From an uncultured Clostridia bacterium (GTDB lineage Bacteria; Bacillota; Clostridia; Oscillospirales; Ruminococcaceae), in assembly GCA_947168885.1 (NCBI GenBank), contig CAMVNQ010000009.1:53354-117353 (forward strand): a stretch of DNA of 64,000 bases. Reading direction: 5' to 3'. How positions within the stretch are numbered: position 1 is the stretch's first letter; every line of letters begins with the position of its first letter. The notes beneath the pieces are model-generated. The model saw nothing but the letters and a program-made list of their open reading frames with translations, made no database searches and was not told the origin of the DNA. This document shows positions 8,716 through 17,747 of this stretch, in pieces. A program made the position numbers and the translations under genes.

Positions 8716-10266
8716 ATGATAGAACAACTTATCCAGGCAGTAATAATGCTGTTTGCACTTGTCGCCGGCACAGCGACGGTGCTGTCAAGATCCACCGGTA
8801 CCAAAATGTGGGCGGCTGTGGCTTTTTCAGGCTCGTTCGTTTACGCGGCGACGTCATATATCCTGCCTTACTGCGGTGAGACCGCGTATATCCTCGTGTG
8901 TGCATTGTCCCTTATAGCTCTTGCGGTAACAGGAATGTCCTATATGTTCGCGATAACCGAAGTGAGCGGCGTTCTTGTACCCAAGCCGCTTAAGTTCGGC
9001 TTAGGAGCTATAACTGCATTCTACGTTATCCTGATGGCTACAATGAACATACACGGACTTTGCATAACAAAGGTGTCTGTCGGTACTCCCGACGGAAGCA
9101 TACCTTCATCGTGTACATACGGGATAGTATTCTACACAGCAAACATTGCCGTTATCGCAGCAATGGTGATAATAGCAATCTTCGCATTCATCGCTATGTC
9201 GAGAAAACTCGTCAAAGTATCATCCTCTATGCGCTTCCTTGTAATATTCTCGATAATCCTGCTCGCACTCGCGGCTGTAAGCGAGCTTGCAACCAAGACC
9301 GGCATACTCACGCTTATCGCTGTTCTTATAGCCGATCTTCTGCTTCTCCTTATGGTCAGAAAGCTCGACCGCGCGGATATACTTGAATTCGGTAAGAGCT
9401 GCAGCGTTGACAGCACCAACGACGGTGTTATTATCCTCGACAAGAATAAAAACTATCTCTTCGCGAACAGAACCGCAAAGAGCGTTTTCATGGAACTCTC
9501 CGAGTCTGACCCCGAGAAGCTCAGCAGCTTCGTTTCCACAGTTACCGATTCCGATTCAATAAAACGCGGAGAACGTGTTTTCGCTCTCAAAAAGACAAAC
9601 TACACAGACTACCGCGGAAACTGCGACTGCCTTATCGTTATGATACATGATGTAACAGAGCAGGAGCTCCGCTCGAACAGACTGACCGAGGAAGCTGCGA
9701 TAGACAGCATCACCGGTCTTTACAGCCGCACAAAGCTTATCGAAGTACTTGCAGAGACCTGTGCGGAACAGAGCGGTACACTGCTCACAGTAAGCTTCGA
9801 CGGCTTCAAGGGACTCAACAACCTTTACGGTCACGAACAGGCCAACAAGATACTCGGCACATTCGGTACACTTCTCAGAAACAACACCAATACCGACGAT
9901 GTCAGAGGCAGACTCGGCGGAGAGGTATTCGCGGTATTTCTCAAGAACTGCACCAGCCAGAGCGTTATCGCAAACTTCACGATGCGCCTTGAAGAGCAGA
10001 TGACCGAGGCTCTCACCAAGCAGCTCGGCGAAAAGTCAAGCGTTTCTGTCGGCATCTCCGTCGGCGGCGTTACCGTTCCCGACAACGGCAAGGATTATGA
10101 GCATCTCGCAGAGCTTGCGGAAAAGGAGCTTGAAAAGATACAGCAGAGCGGCGGACACGGCTACTCGATATGCACAAAAGACGAGAGCGCAGCAGAAAAG
10201 CCATCTGATTTCGAGTTCATTGAGCAGCTTCCGGATTTTGATGCCGAAGACAGCAGCGAAAAATAA
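8716..10266 (+). CDS. Membrane protein with degenerate GGDEF domain
   Basis: 516 residues. Seven or so hydrophobic segments fill residues 1-220, then a PAS-like linker (about 235-320) and a GGDEF-fold domain (about 335-490). The signature reads GGEVF instead of GGDEF and no RxxD inhibitory site is visible, so cyclase activity is unlikely; the domain may bind GTP or act as a protein switch, as other degenerate GGDEF domains do. The 7-helix plus PAS-like plus output arrangement resembles the N-terminus of the hybrid kinase at 12284. The start at 8716 has AAGGAG nine bases upstream; an in-frame ATG at 8668 lacks one. Confidence 0.82.
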   Translation: MIEQLIQAVIMLFALVAGTATVLSRSTGTKMWAAVAFSGSFVYAATSYILPYCGETAYILVCALSLIALAVTGMSYMFAITEVSGVLVPKPLKFGLGAITAFYVILMATMNIHGLCITKVSVGTPDGSIPSSCTYGIVFYTANIAVIAAMVIIAIFAFIAMSRKLVKVSSSMRFLVIFSIILLALAAVSELATKTGILTLIAVLIADLLLLLMVRKLDRADILEFGKSCSVDSTNDGVIILDKNKNYLFANRTAKSVFMELSESDPEKLSSFVSTVTDSDSIKRGERVFALKKTNYTDYRGNCDCLIVMIHDVTEQELRSNRLTEEAAIDSITGLYSRTKLIEVLAETCAEQSGTLLTVSFDGFKGLNNLYGHEQANKILGTFGTLLRNNTNTDDVRGRLGGEVFAVFLKNCTSQSVIANFTMRLEEQMTEALTKQLGEKSSVSVGISVGGVTVPDNGKDYEHLAELAEKELEKIQQSGGHGYSICTKDESAAEKPSDFEFIEQLPDFDAEDSSEK

Positions 10267-10282
10267 ACGGTATAAATACAGC

Positions 10283-10313
10283 ACAGCCGCACCGGAAATT
10301 CCGGTGCGGCTGT
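10283..10313. terminator. Bidirectional terminator
   Basis: A perfect 13-bp stem (ACAGCCGCACCGG and its complement) with loop AAATT, followed by a T run. It lies between the degenerate GGDEF gene and the convergent TetR gene. Confidence 0.9.
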
Positions 10314-10332
10314 TTTTCGTTATTCAGCAGGA

Positions 10333-10965
10333 TCAGTTCCATGCACTTACCGGTCTCTTGGCGGCAGGAACAGCGCCTATGAGCTTCTCGGTGTTGAGGT
10401 CGAGCTCTGTCAGGATCTTTACAATAAGGTCTTTCGGCTCGGCAAAGCCGCCCTGTACCCATCTGCTTATTACTGCGACGCAGCCCTGAGAACGATAGCA
10501 GGTACGGTAGCAGAGCTTTGTATCATTGACATCGGCTGAATGCTTTTCGGCTTCCGTCTGGCGGAAAAGACCCTCAAGGCACTTGACGAGCTTTCCGCGA
10601 AGCGTACCCGTGCAGTTAGGGCTGAACATCATCACAAAAACCGGACGGTTGTCGTCAATATAATCCAAGAGCTGAGAGAACAGCTTATCTGTCGGGAGTT
10701 CCTCAAGCTTCAATACGACAAGTCCGATCTCAACGAGCACTTCCTGCTCTATCTTGTCATAAAGGTCATAAACGTCGAGATAATGCTTATAAAACGTAAC
10801 GCGGTTCACATCCGCCTTATCTGCGATCTCCTGTACCGTTACCCTGTGCAGTTCCTTTTCCGTCAGGATCTCCGCAAGGGATTCACGAAGCGCCTTTTTC
10901 GTCTTAAGCGTCCGGCGGTCGGGGGTCTTCTCGCTCAATTCACTCACCAGCCTTCCTGTTAACAT
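10333..10965 (-). CDS. TetR-family transcriptional regulator
   Basis: 210 residues. An N-terminal TetR helix-turn-helix (about 22-70; core VTVQEIADKADVNRVTFYKH) is followed by a helical ligand-binding domain of the kind seen in DhaS-like regulators. It lies 36 bases after the Bax-inhibitor-like gene on the same strand and may be co-transcribed with it or use the -10 element at 10992-10997. A near-palindrome just before its start (10966-10988) could be its own operator. AGGGG lies close upstream of the ATG; a GTG seven codons in is an alternative. The inducer is unknown. Confidence 0.8.
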   Translation of the reverse strand: MLTGRLVSELSEKTPDRRTLKTKKALRESLAEILTEKELHRVTVQEIADKADVNRVTFYKHYLDVYDLYDKIEQEVLVEIGLVVLKLEELPTDKLFSQLLDYIDDNRPVFVMMFSPNCTGTLRGKLVKCLEGLFRQTEAEKHSADVNDTKLCYRTCYRSQGCVAVISRWVQGGFAEPKDLIVKILTELDLNTEKLIGAVPAAKRPVSAWN

Positions 10966-10997
10966 TTTCCCCTGAAAAAACAGGGAAACATATTATA
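10966..10997 (-). promoter_or_regulatory. Possible TetR autoregulatory promoter/operator
   Basis: On the minus strand an extended -10 (TGGTATAAT, box at 10992-10997) with a poor -35 is followed by the near-palindrome TTTCCCTG-TTTTTT-CAGGGGAAA (10966-10988). A TetR dimer site at that place would block initiation. This is inference from symmetry and position. Confidence 0.4.
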
Positions 10998-11001
10998 CCA
11001 C

Positions 11002-11838
11002 TCACTTGTTCCTGCTCATGATCTTGAGAAGAAGGTCAAGGACCTTGAGATAGAGCCAGATAACGCTGAAAGCAAGACCGAACGAAGCATACCATTCGTA
11101 CTTCTTCGGGAGACCGTTATCTACACATTCACGGATCGTATCGAAATCAACGAGAAGGAACAGAGTTCCGATTATAACCATTAGTAAGCTTCCGCCGATA
11201 GATAAAACGGGGTTTGCCATGAGCTGTCCTACAAGTCCTCTTGTGAACGGGATGAGCGAACCGATGAACACAAGAAGACTGCCGATGCAGACGGTTATCA
11301 TAGCAGTCATTATGAATGTTTTCATCTTCTGCGTTACTCTGACGATGCCCATCCCGTAAAGGAATCCCATTGTAAACACAAGTATAAGTGTGATAACGAG
11401 AGCGAGGAGCACCGGTGCGAGATACTGGTCAGCAAACGTCGTCGCAAGCCATGCGAGCAGGAAACCGATGGAAGCGCAGAAAAGCGTACCGGTCACGGGG
11501 ATGGTAGGTCTGATGAATGTAGCAAGCAGGGGCGCAATGAATGATACGATACCCGCTATCGCAACATATATGAACTCGTTGGAGTAAATCACAACCGGCG
11601 AACCGTCTTCATAGATAGGTTCGTTCATAACAAGTTCGCCGCCGAAAGCTCCGGTCATTTTCATAAATACACAAAGTCCTACGCCAAGAGCAGTAACCAG
11701 CACGAAAAACAAGAGTTTAAGTGCAATTCCCTTATAGGTGCAGGCAGTCTCGCTTCCGTATTCATTGATCTTTGAAAGCTTCTTGATTATAGGGTTTTCG
11801 TTAAGCAAGTGATTGCTTGTCTTTCTCATTTCAGACAT
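11002..11838 (-). CDS. Bax inhibitor-1 / YccA-family membrane protein
   Basis: 278 residues with about seven membrane helices after a soluble N-terminus of about 40 residues. The helix pattern and the C-terminal WYASFGLAFSVIWLYLKVLDL segment (first part of the last helix) match bacterial Bax-inhibitor-1/YccA-like proteins; some relatives are calcium-leak channels, but no function is established for this branch. The start at 11838 follows GGAGGT at seven bases; the frame extends 26 codons upstream without a better site. A TTGCAA-17-TATAAT promoter with TGG extension lies at 11953-11981. A TetR gene follows at once downstream. Confidence 0.8.
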   Translation of the reverse strand: MSEMRKTSNHLLNENPIIKKLSKINEYGSETACTYKGIALKLLFFVLVTALGVGLCVFMKMTGAFGGELVMNEPIYEDGSPVVIYSNEFIYVAIAGIVSFIAPLLATFIRPTIPVTGTLFCASIGFLLAWLATTFADQYLAPVLLALVITLILVFTMGFLYGMGIVRVTQKMKTFIMTAMITVCIGSLLVFIGSLIPFTRGLVGQLMANPVLSIGGSLLMVIIGTLFLLVDFDTIRECVDNGLPKKYEWYASFGLAFSVIWLYLKVLDLLLKIMSRNK

Positions 11839-11952
11839 AATATTTACCTCCATAGTCTTATATCCGCCGGTCTTTGGAAGGCTGCGTTCATAATCGCGTG
11901 CTGCAGCAGGGCGCAAGCCTTTTCTCCGGTTTCCGTACGGACATTTTTATAT

Positions 11953-11981
11953 ATTATACCACAGTTCCGCCAAATTTGCAA
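11953..11981 (-). promoter_or_regulatory. Promoter of the Bax-inhibitor-like gene
   Basis: Minus strand TTGCAA (11976-11981), 17 bases, extended TGG-TATAAT (11953-11958). Confidence 0.75.
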
Positions 11982-12063
11982 CAGGAAAAAGCACAGGTTC
12001 ATTAAATTTATTATAAAAATATTTCTATCGCAGTACGGACGCAATGTCAGAGTGCATTATTTG

Positions 12064-12092
12064 TTGACAAACTACATCATTAGTGATATAAT
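12064..12092 (+). promoter_or_regulatory. Promoter of the hybrid kinase, upstream of MITE copy 1
   Basis: TTGACA (12064-12069), 17 bases, TATAAT (12087-12092) with TGA extension. The MITE at 12125-12281 lies between this promoter and the kinase start, so it is transcribed as leader. Confidence 0.88.
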
Positions 12093-12124
12093 TAAACGGC
12101 AAACATTCGCTGTATGGAACATAT

Positions 12125-12281
12125 GGGAACCTCTAAAAACCCATTTGAGAGAAAAAGAACTGCTTGCACCAACTGCTTCGTCAAGTCTCCTCACCTTGCG
12201 TCAGCAAGCTTTCGGAGCCTTTCCTTGCATTTGGCGCAATCATCTCATTTTCGCTATTCAAAGCGGTTTTTAGAGGTACCC
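12125..12281 (-). mobile_element. 157-bp MITE-like element, copy 1
   Basis: Ends read GGGAACCTCTAAAAACC and, inverted, GGGTACCTCTAAAAACC; the imperfect terminal inverted repeats extend to about 33 bp. It is flanked by ATAT on both sides (12121-12124 and 12282-12285), a likely target duplication. It is the same length as the copies at 58211 and 63528 but in the opposite orientation, and more diverged (roughly 10-15% by eye). It encodes no protein. Its right end, TTTTTAGAGGTACCC, places AGAGGT six bases before the ATG at 12284. Confidence 0.88.
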
Positions 12282-12283
12282 AT

Positions 12284-15200
12284 ATGAAATACAGTGATGT
12301 GTCCCGGGGGATGAAAACAATGCACGACATTCTGCTTTATATACAGTACATAAATATAATAATCATATTTGTCGAAGCCTGTCTTGTGTTCCGAAACTGG
12401 AAAAGCTCACTGCACGGATGGCTTTTTCTGGGCTGTATCGCTATGCTCCTGAACGCGGTCGGTTATCTTGCGGAGTTCAGTTCATACACCCAAAGCGCAT
12501 ATATAACGGCTCTGCGGCTGTCTTATCTCGGAAGATTGTGGATAGTGCCTTTTCTGCTCTTCTTCACCACCGAACTTTGCGAGAAGAAGCTGCCGCTTGC
12601 GATAAAACTCTCGTTCGTATCAGTACACGTGATAATTTACGGCTTTGTATTTACATTCACAGAGCACGATCTTTTTTACGAAAAATATGTATTCTACCGC
12701 CAGGGCAACTTCGCGCACTTTGCACATACCAACGGCATAGTACACATCATTCTTACCGTCTTACAGTTCGGCTATATTTTGTACGCCTTTGTGCTTCTTT
12801 TCACGGCACTTCACAAACAGAAGAAAACACATGCCGCAAAACGGCGTATCATCATGATGATATGCTCGTTCATAGCGCAGACATTGACATACATATTGCA
12901 GATATCGGGACTTTTCCGCGAGATCACCAATGTCTTCGATGTCACGATGATCGGCTATACTGTCGGGAACTTGTTCATGTTCCAAGCGATAACCCGCTAC
13001 GACCTTCTCGGGACGAGCGAGATCGCACGTGAAGTCATGATAGACCGACTCTCCGAGGGTGTTATCGCGGTGGACAGAAACGGCACTGTGCAGTACTTCA
13101 ATACCCCCGCCAAGATGCTCTACCCCGACCTCAAGATCGCCGAAGGAAACGTTCCGCCGGAGATAACCGAGGCTATAGCGACGCACGGCACAATCACGAT
13201 CAACGGGCGTGTATATGTTCCAGAGGAAAACGACCTCATACGCGGAAAGGACAACTTCGGAAAACTGTACGCCCTTGTCGATGAGACCGAGCATTTCAGC
13301 TATATGCAGGTGCTTGAGGAGCAGAAGACAATAGCCGATAGCGCAAACCACGCGAAGAGTGTATTCCTTGCGAATATGTCCCACGATATACGCACACCTA
13401 TTAATGCTGTTCTCGGAATGAACGAAATGATCCAGCGCGAGTGCGATGATGTGCAGATACTCGACTATTCCGACAAGATAAAAAGCGCCGGCACAACACT
13501 TCTCGGACTGATAAACGATATTCTCGACCTCTCGAAGATAGAGGCCGGAAAGCTTGACATCATACCTGTTGACTATGATCTGACACACATGCTCAGCGAC
13601 CTTGTATGTATGATACAGCCGCGCGCCGACGCAAAAGGGCTGAAGCTTGAAACGAACGTTGATGCGAACATACCGAAGCTTCTCCGCGGCGACGAGATAC
13701 GCTTAAAGCAGATAATCACGAATATTCTCACGAACGCGGTGAAATACACCGAGAAAGGTACTGTGACATTCTCGGTCGGATTCGAAAAAAGCGGCGAAGA
13801 CAGTATCGTAATGACAATAAGCGTCGCCGACACCGGTATAGGCATAAAACAGGAGGATATACCGCGTCTCTTCTCGGAATTCGACCGCATAGAGGAAGAA
13901 CGCAACCGTAATATCGAAGGCACGGGGCTCGGTATGAGCATAACCCAACGCCTTCTCGCGATGATGAACAGTAAGCTCGACGTCGAGAGCGAATACGGCA
14001 AAGGTTCGCTGTTCTCGTTCGCTGTCACGCAGAACGTCGTAAAGTGGGACGCCGCAGGCGAGCTTGATGAAGCACTCCACCGTTCTCCGGCCGACAGAAC
14101 GGGCTATCACGAGAGATTTATGGCTCCCGGAGCCGAAATACTCGTCGTTGATGATACACCGATGAACCTTGAAGTTTTCGTAAGCCTGCTGAAAAAGACG
14201 CTTGTGCATATAGACACGGCGGGAAGCGGCGACGAATGCATCGCTCTCGCTAAAAGCAAGAAGTACGACATCATGTTCCTTGACCACATGATGCCCGATA
14301 AGGACGGCATAGAAACGCTCGGAGAAATCAAAACGCTCAAAGACTGCCCGAACGCCGCGACACCCGCGATATGTCTGACAGCGAACGCGGTCTCCGGCTC
14401 ACGGGAAAAATACCTGAACGCCGGATTTGACGACTACCTCACAAAGCCCGTAGAACCGGAACGTCTTGAGCAGATGATAATGGAATATCTCCCACAGGAG
14501 AAACTCGTAAAATCCGTCGTGCAGACGGGATCCGCCGAAGTCTTATCGAGCGTACTGGTGATAGACGATGATGTTGTCATACGCAAGACCGCAGAGAGCA
14601 TACTTTCGCCATACTATAAAGTCATTTGCTGCGGCGATGAGAAAAACGGTCTTGAGACTGCCGAAAACGAGCAGCCCGACCTTATTTTGCTCGACATAAA
14701 CCTTTTCGGTGCATCCGGCTTCGACGTACTGAAGCGACTGCGCGAAAACATACGGACGTGCAGTATCCCGGTAATGATAATTACCGGCGACAGCAGTGAG
14801 GATACCGAAGTCAAAAGATTCCGCTGCGGCGCGTCGGACTTCATCAGAAAGCCGTTCGTGCCCGAAGTTCTTATCCAGCGCTCGAAACGCGTCATTGATC
14901 TTTATCACTATCAGTCAGGACTTATCCGCGAAGTCGGCAGACAGACCGAAAGGGCTGACCGGCTCTCACTTGAAATGATGATCGCACTGTCCAAGACGGT
15001 CGATGCAAAGGATCACTATACCAACGGTCATTCAGGCCGCGTCGCGGAATATGCGGCGGAAATCGCAAGAAGAATGGGCAAACCCCTTTCGGAGCAGGAA
15101 AAGATATACGAAATGGGGCTCATGCACGATATAGGAAAGATCGGTGTAAGCGAAGAAATAATCAACAAAACCTCTCGTCTCACTGACGACGAGTTCACGC

Positions 15201-16225
15201 AAATAAAGAAGCACACGGTCATAGGCTGTGATATTTTAAGCTCTATAACCGAAATGCCGGAGCTCTCTGTCGGCGCCCGCTCTCACCACGAGAAATTCAA
15301 CGGCACCGGATATCCGGACGGGCTTAAGGGCAGCGAAATACCAGAAGCCGCACGTATTATCTGCGTAGCCGACTGCTACGACGCAATGACATCGACACGC
15401 ACATACTCCACACCGCGCGCGCAGGATGCGGTAAGAGCCGAAATAGAGCGCTGCAGCGGCACACAGTTCGATCCGGCCATAGCAGCGGTCATGATAAAGA
15501 TGATCGACGACGACACCGATTACAAGATGAACGAACAGGGCGGTGCGAAGGTCTGGAAGAATATAGACAAGCTCCGGAGCACCGCAAAAACGAGAAGAAG
15601 CGGCGCTGTCCCGCATTCAGCAGAGGACGTTACTGATGCGCAGGAAAGCGATGTTACACTTCCGGACTGGTTGAATGACATCACGGAGATAGATACATCG
15701 AGCGGATTGCGCCATTGCGGCACGGCAGAGACATATCTAGGAACGCTCACGACTTACGCGGAGACTGTCACTGCGGCTGCGGACGAAGCGGAAAGTCTCC
15801 TGAAAAACGGAGATATAAAGAACGCGACGGTGAAGATACACGCTCTCAAGAGCACATCCCACGTTATAGGAGCTATGGAGCTCGGCGCTCTCGCGGAAGA
15901 ACTCGAAGCTGCCGGCAACGCAGGTGACACCGACGATCTCAACGAACGCTCCGGCGAGCTGTTTTACCGCTGCAGGGCTCTCGGAGAAAAGCTCTCACCG
16001 CTTCTCGAAACGAGCGAAAAGCCGCTTATACCGGAGGACGAGCTAAAGGAAGCCTACACGCTGATACGCGAGTTTCTCTCTGTCGCAGATTATGAAAGCG
16101 TGATACAGATAATCGGCGGACTGAAAGAATACAGCTATCCGGACAATGAAAAAGAAAGATGTACGGCGCTCATTAAAGCAGCGGCGGAATTCGACTACGA
16201 CGCTATAGCAAAAGCTGCGGAATGA
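12284..16225 (+). CDS. Hybrid histidine kinase with two receivers, HD-GYP and HPt
   Basis: 1313 residues combining a whole phosphorelay and a c-di-GMP hydrolase. Order: seven-helix membrane sensor (about 1-230), short PAS-like region (240-340), HisKA with phospho-His near 367 (ANMSHDIRTP), ATPase domain (EGTGLGMS), receiver 1 (Asp in MFLDHMMPDKDG, about 664), receiver 2 (Asp in LILLDINLFG, about 804), HD-GYP with HDIGKIG (about 947) and GTGYPDG (about 1007), and a C-terminal HPt with His in KIHALKSTS (about 1184). All key residues seem present. Phosphate could flow His-Asp-HPt, with receiver 2 gating HD-GYP. The start at 12284 uses AGAGGT supplied by the MITE; ATG 12320 behind CGGGGGATG is a good alternative. 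A response regulator follows. Confidence 0.9.
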   Translation: MKYSDVSRGMKTMHDILLYIQYINIIIIFVEACLVFRNWKSSLHGWLFLGCIAMLLNAVGYLAEFSSYTQSAYITALRLSYLGRLWIVPFLLFFTTELCEKKLPLAIKLSFVSVHVIIYGFVFTFTEHDLFYEKYVFYRQGNFAHFAHTNGIVHIILTVLQFGYILYAFVLLFTALHKQKKTHAAKRRIIMMICSFIAQTLTYILQISGLFREITNVFDVTMIGYTVGNLFMFQAITRYDLLGTSEIAREVMIDRLSEGVIAVDRNGTVQYFNTPAKMLYPDLKIAEGNVPPEITEAIATHGTITINGRVYVPEENDLIRGKDNFGKLYALVDETEHFSYMQVLEEQKTIADSANHAKSVFLANMSHDIRTPINAVLGMNEMIQRECDDVQILDYSDKIKSAGTTLLGLINDILDLSKIEAGKLDIIPVDYDLTHMLSDLVCMIQPRADAKGLKLETNVDANIPKLLRGDEIRLKQIITNILTNAVKYTEKGTVTFSVGFEKSGEDSIVMTISVADTGIGIKQEDIPRLFSEFDRIEEERNRNIEGTGLGMSITQRLLAMMNSKLDVESEYGKGSLFSFAVTQNVVKWDAAGELDEALHRSPADRTGYHERFMAPGAEILVVDDTPMNLEVFVSLLKKTLVHIDTAGSGDECIALAKSKKYDIMFLDHMMPDKDGIETLGEIKTLKDCPNAATPAICLTANAVSGSREKYLNAGFDDYLTKPVEPERLEQMIMEYLPQEKLVKSVVQTGSAEVLSSVLVIDDDVVIRKTAESILSPYYKVICCGDEKNGLETAENEQPDLILLDINLFGASGFDVLKRLRENIRTCSIPVMIITGDSSEDTEVKRFRCGASDFIRKPFVPEVLIQRSKRVIDLYHYQSGLIREVGRQTERADRLSLEMMIALSKTVDAKDHYTNGHSGRVAEYAAEIARRMGKPLSEQEKIYEMGLMHDIGKIGVSEEIINKTSRLTDDEFTQIKKHTVIGCDILSSITEMPELSVGARSHHEKFNGTGYPDGLKGSEIPEAARIICVADCYDAMTSTRTYSTPRAQDAVRAEIERCSGTQFDPAIAAVMIKMIDDDTDYKMNEQGGAKVWKNIDKLRSTAKTRRSGAVPHSAEDVTDAQESDVTLPDWLNDITEIDTSSGLRHCGTAETYLGTLTTYAETVTAAADEAESLLKNGDIKNATVKIHALKSTSHVIGAMELGALAEELEAAGNAGDTDDLNERSGELFYRCRALGEKLSPLLETSEKPLIPEDELKEAYTLIREFLSVADYESVIQIIGGLKEYSYPDNEKERCTALIKAAAEFDYDAIAKAAE

Positions 16226-16257
16226 TCGACAAATACAGACACAAAGGGGAACAGGAT

Positions 16258-17028
16258 ATGACAAGCAACGTAATGATAATAAGTCACGGCGCGGCGTTCA
16301 TGACGAACGCTCTTGTGAACAGCCTGAAAAAAGCCGGATTCTACCCATCCGTCGTTGAGCCTGGGATCAAGCATATAGGTCAGCAGCGAAAGGATACGGA
16401 CATTTATCTTCTTTATGCCGGCGACTTCATTTTCGACTCTCCCGATGTTCTCGTATATCTCAAAGACATCTGCGCAGAGGAAGAAAAGCCGCTTTGCATA
16501 GTTGGCTACGAAAAGGAACTCACCGAGATAAAGGCCGCTGTTCCCACAAAGTATATTTCCCGCGAATTCAAGCGTCCCTTCGATATGAAAGATCTTACCA
16601 GCGCACTCGTATCGCTCGCGGAAGCAGACGCGGAGCGCAGAAAAGGCAGACATATCCTGCTTGTCGATGACGACGCGGCATTCCTCAAAATGATGCAGGA
16701 CTGGCTGTCGATGAAATACAATATCACCTCTGTACGATCGGGAATGCAGGCTATAACATACATTGCCAACCACAATCCGGATCTTATCCTGCTTGACTAC
16801 GATATGCCGATAACCCCCGGTCCGCAGGTAATGGAGATGATACGAAGCGAGCACAGCGCCGCGGAGATACCGATAATCTTCCTGACCGGAAAATCGGACA
16901 AAGAGAGTGTTATGACAGTCATGGCGCTGAAACCGCAGGGCTATCTGCTCAAGACAATGAGCAAGGAAGAGATCGTCGAAGCGGTCGATCATTTCTTCGA
17001 GACAAAGAAATGGAAGAACGCAAACTGA
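16258..17028 (+). CDS. Response regulator with pseudo-receiver plus receiver
   Basis: 256 residues. The C-terminal half is a complete receiver (ILLVDDDAAF acidic pair, phospho-Asp in LILLDYDMP, Thr in FLTGK, Lys in LLKTMS). The N-terminal half folds like a second receiver but lacks the phospho-acceptor. There is no DNA-binding or enzyme output, so it probably acts by protein contact, perhaps as phosphate shuttle or sink for the kinase just upstream. AAGGGG precedes ATG 16258 by nine bases. An in-frame ATG at 16222 overlaps the kinase stop (ATGA) and would add 12 residues by translational coupling. Confidence 0.82.
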   Translation: MTSNVMIISHGAAFMTNALVNSLKKAGFYPSVVEPGIKHIGQQRKDTDIYLLYAGDFIFDSPDVLVYLKDICAEEEKPLCIVGYEKELTEIKAAVPTKYISREFKRPFDMKDLTSALVSLAEADAERRKGRHILLVDDDAAFLKMMQDWLSMKYNITSVRSGMQAITYIANHNPDLILLDYDMPITPGPQVMEMIRSEHSAAEIPIIFLTGKSDKESVMTVMALKPQGYLLKTMSKEEIVEAVDHFFETKKWKNAN

Positions 17029-17071
17029 GCTGCGGACGCGTTTTGCAATGCTTAACATCAGGAAAAAAACA

Positions 17072-17725
17072 ATGAACTACAAAATAATAGACAAGGAAAA
17101 ATATTACAGAAAAGGCGTTTACCGCCACTTCTCCGAAGACTGCAAATGCTCGGTGTCCATGACGGCAAGGATAGACGTGACGGAGCTCGTAAGCTCGTCG
17201 AAGCGCAGAGGTACGAAATTCTACATCGACTTTCTCTGGATACTTTGCAAGGTCCTGAACTCGCGCGATGACTACAAAATGGGATATCTGTGGCAGTCAG
17301 ACGAGCTTATATGCTATGACGTGATAAACCCGACACAGTATATCTTCCACAAGGACACGGAGACCTGCACACCGGTCTATTCGCATTACTGCGAGGACTA
17401 CGGCAGGTTTTACGAAGACGCGCGTGCGGACATAGAAAAAGCGAAGCAAACGAGAGAGTATATGCTCGATGCCGCGAACCACCCGAACTGGTTCGACGCT
17501 TCGTTCGTTTCGTGGCTCTCTTACGACAGTCTGAACGTTGAGCTCCCCGACGGCTATCTTTACTTCCTGCCGATAGTGAACTGGGGAAAATACCGCGAGG
17601 AAAACGGACGGCTTATGATGCCGCTTACGGTGCGGCTCAACCACGCTGTCGCGGACGGATTTCTGCTCGCGAACGTGTACCGTCTGCTCGAAAAGGAGAT
17701 AAACGCCTTCACGGAGGGTAAGTAA
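17072..17725 (+). CDS. Chloramphenicol acetyltransferase-like O-acetyltransferase
   Basis: 217 residues, the usual CAT length. The catalytic His and structural Asp are kept in NHAVADG (His191, Asp195); the usual first His of HHxxxDG is Asn. The N-terminal SVSMTARIDVTEL and central NPTQYIFHKD segments also fit the family. Type-A CATs move acetyl from acetyl-CoA to chloramphenicol, but many chromosomal homologues have unknown acceptors, so resistance should not be assumed. ATG 17072 has AGGA about nine bases upstream. It follows the response regulator by 43 bases and precedes a MATE exporter by 22, so it may be co-transcribed with both. Confidence 0.78.
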   Translation: MNYKIIDKEKYYRKGVYRHFSEDCKCSVSMTARIDVTELVSSSKRRGTKFYIDFLWILCKVLNSRDDYKMGYLWQSDELICYDVINPTQYIFHKDTETCTPVYSHYCEDYGRFYEDARADIEKAKQTREYMLDAANHPNWFDASFVSWLSYDSLNVELPDGYLYFLPIVNWGKYREENGRLMMPLTVRLNHAVADGFLLANVYRLLEKEINAFTEGK

Positions 17726-17747
17726 ACTATCAACTTATACAGATAAA

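Noticed and set aside
12164..12283. N-terminal extension of the hybrid kinase to ATG 12164
   Set aside because: These 40 codons are MITE sequence without a Shine-Dalgarno; starts at 12284 or 12320 are better supported.
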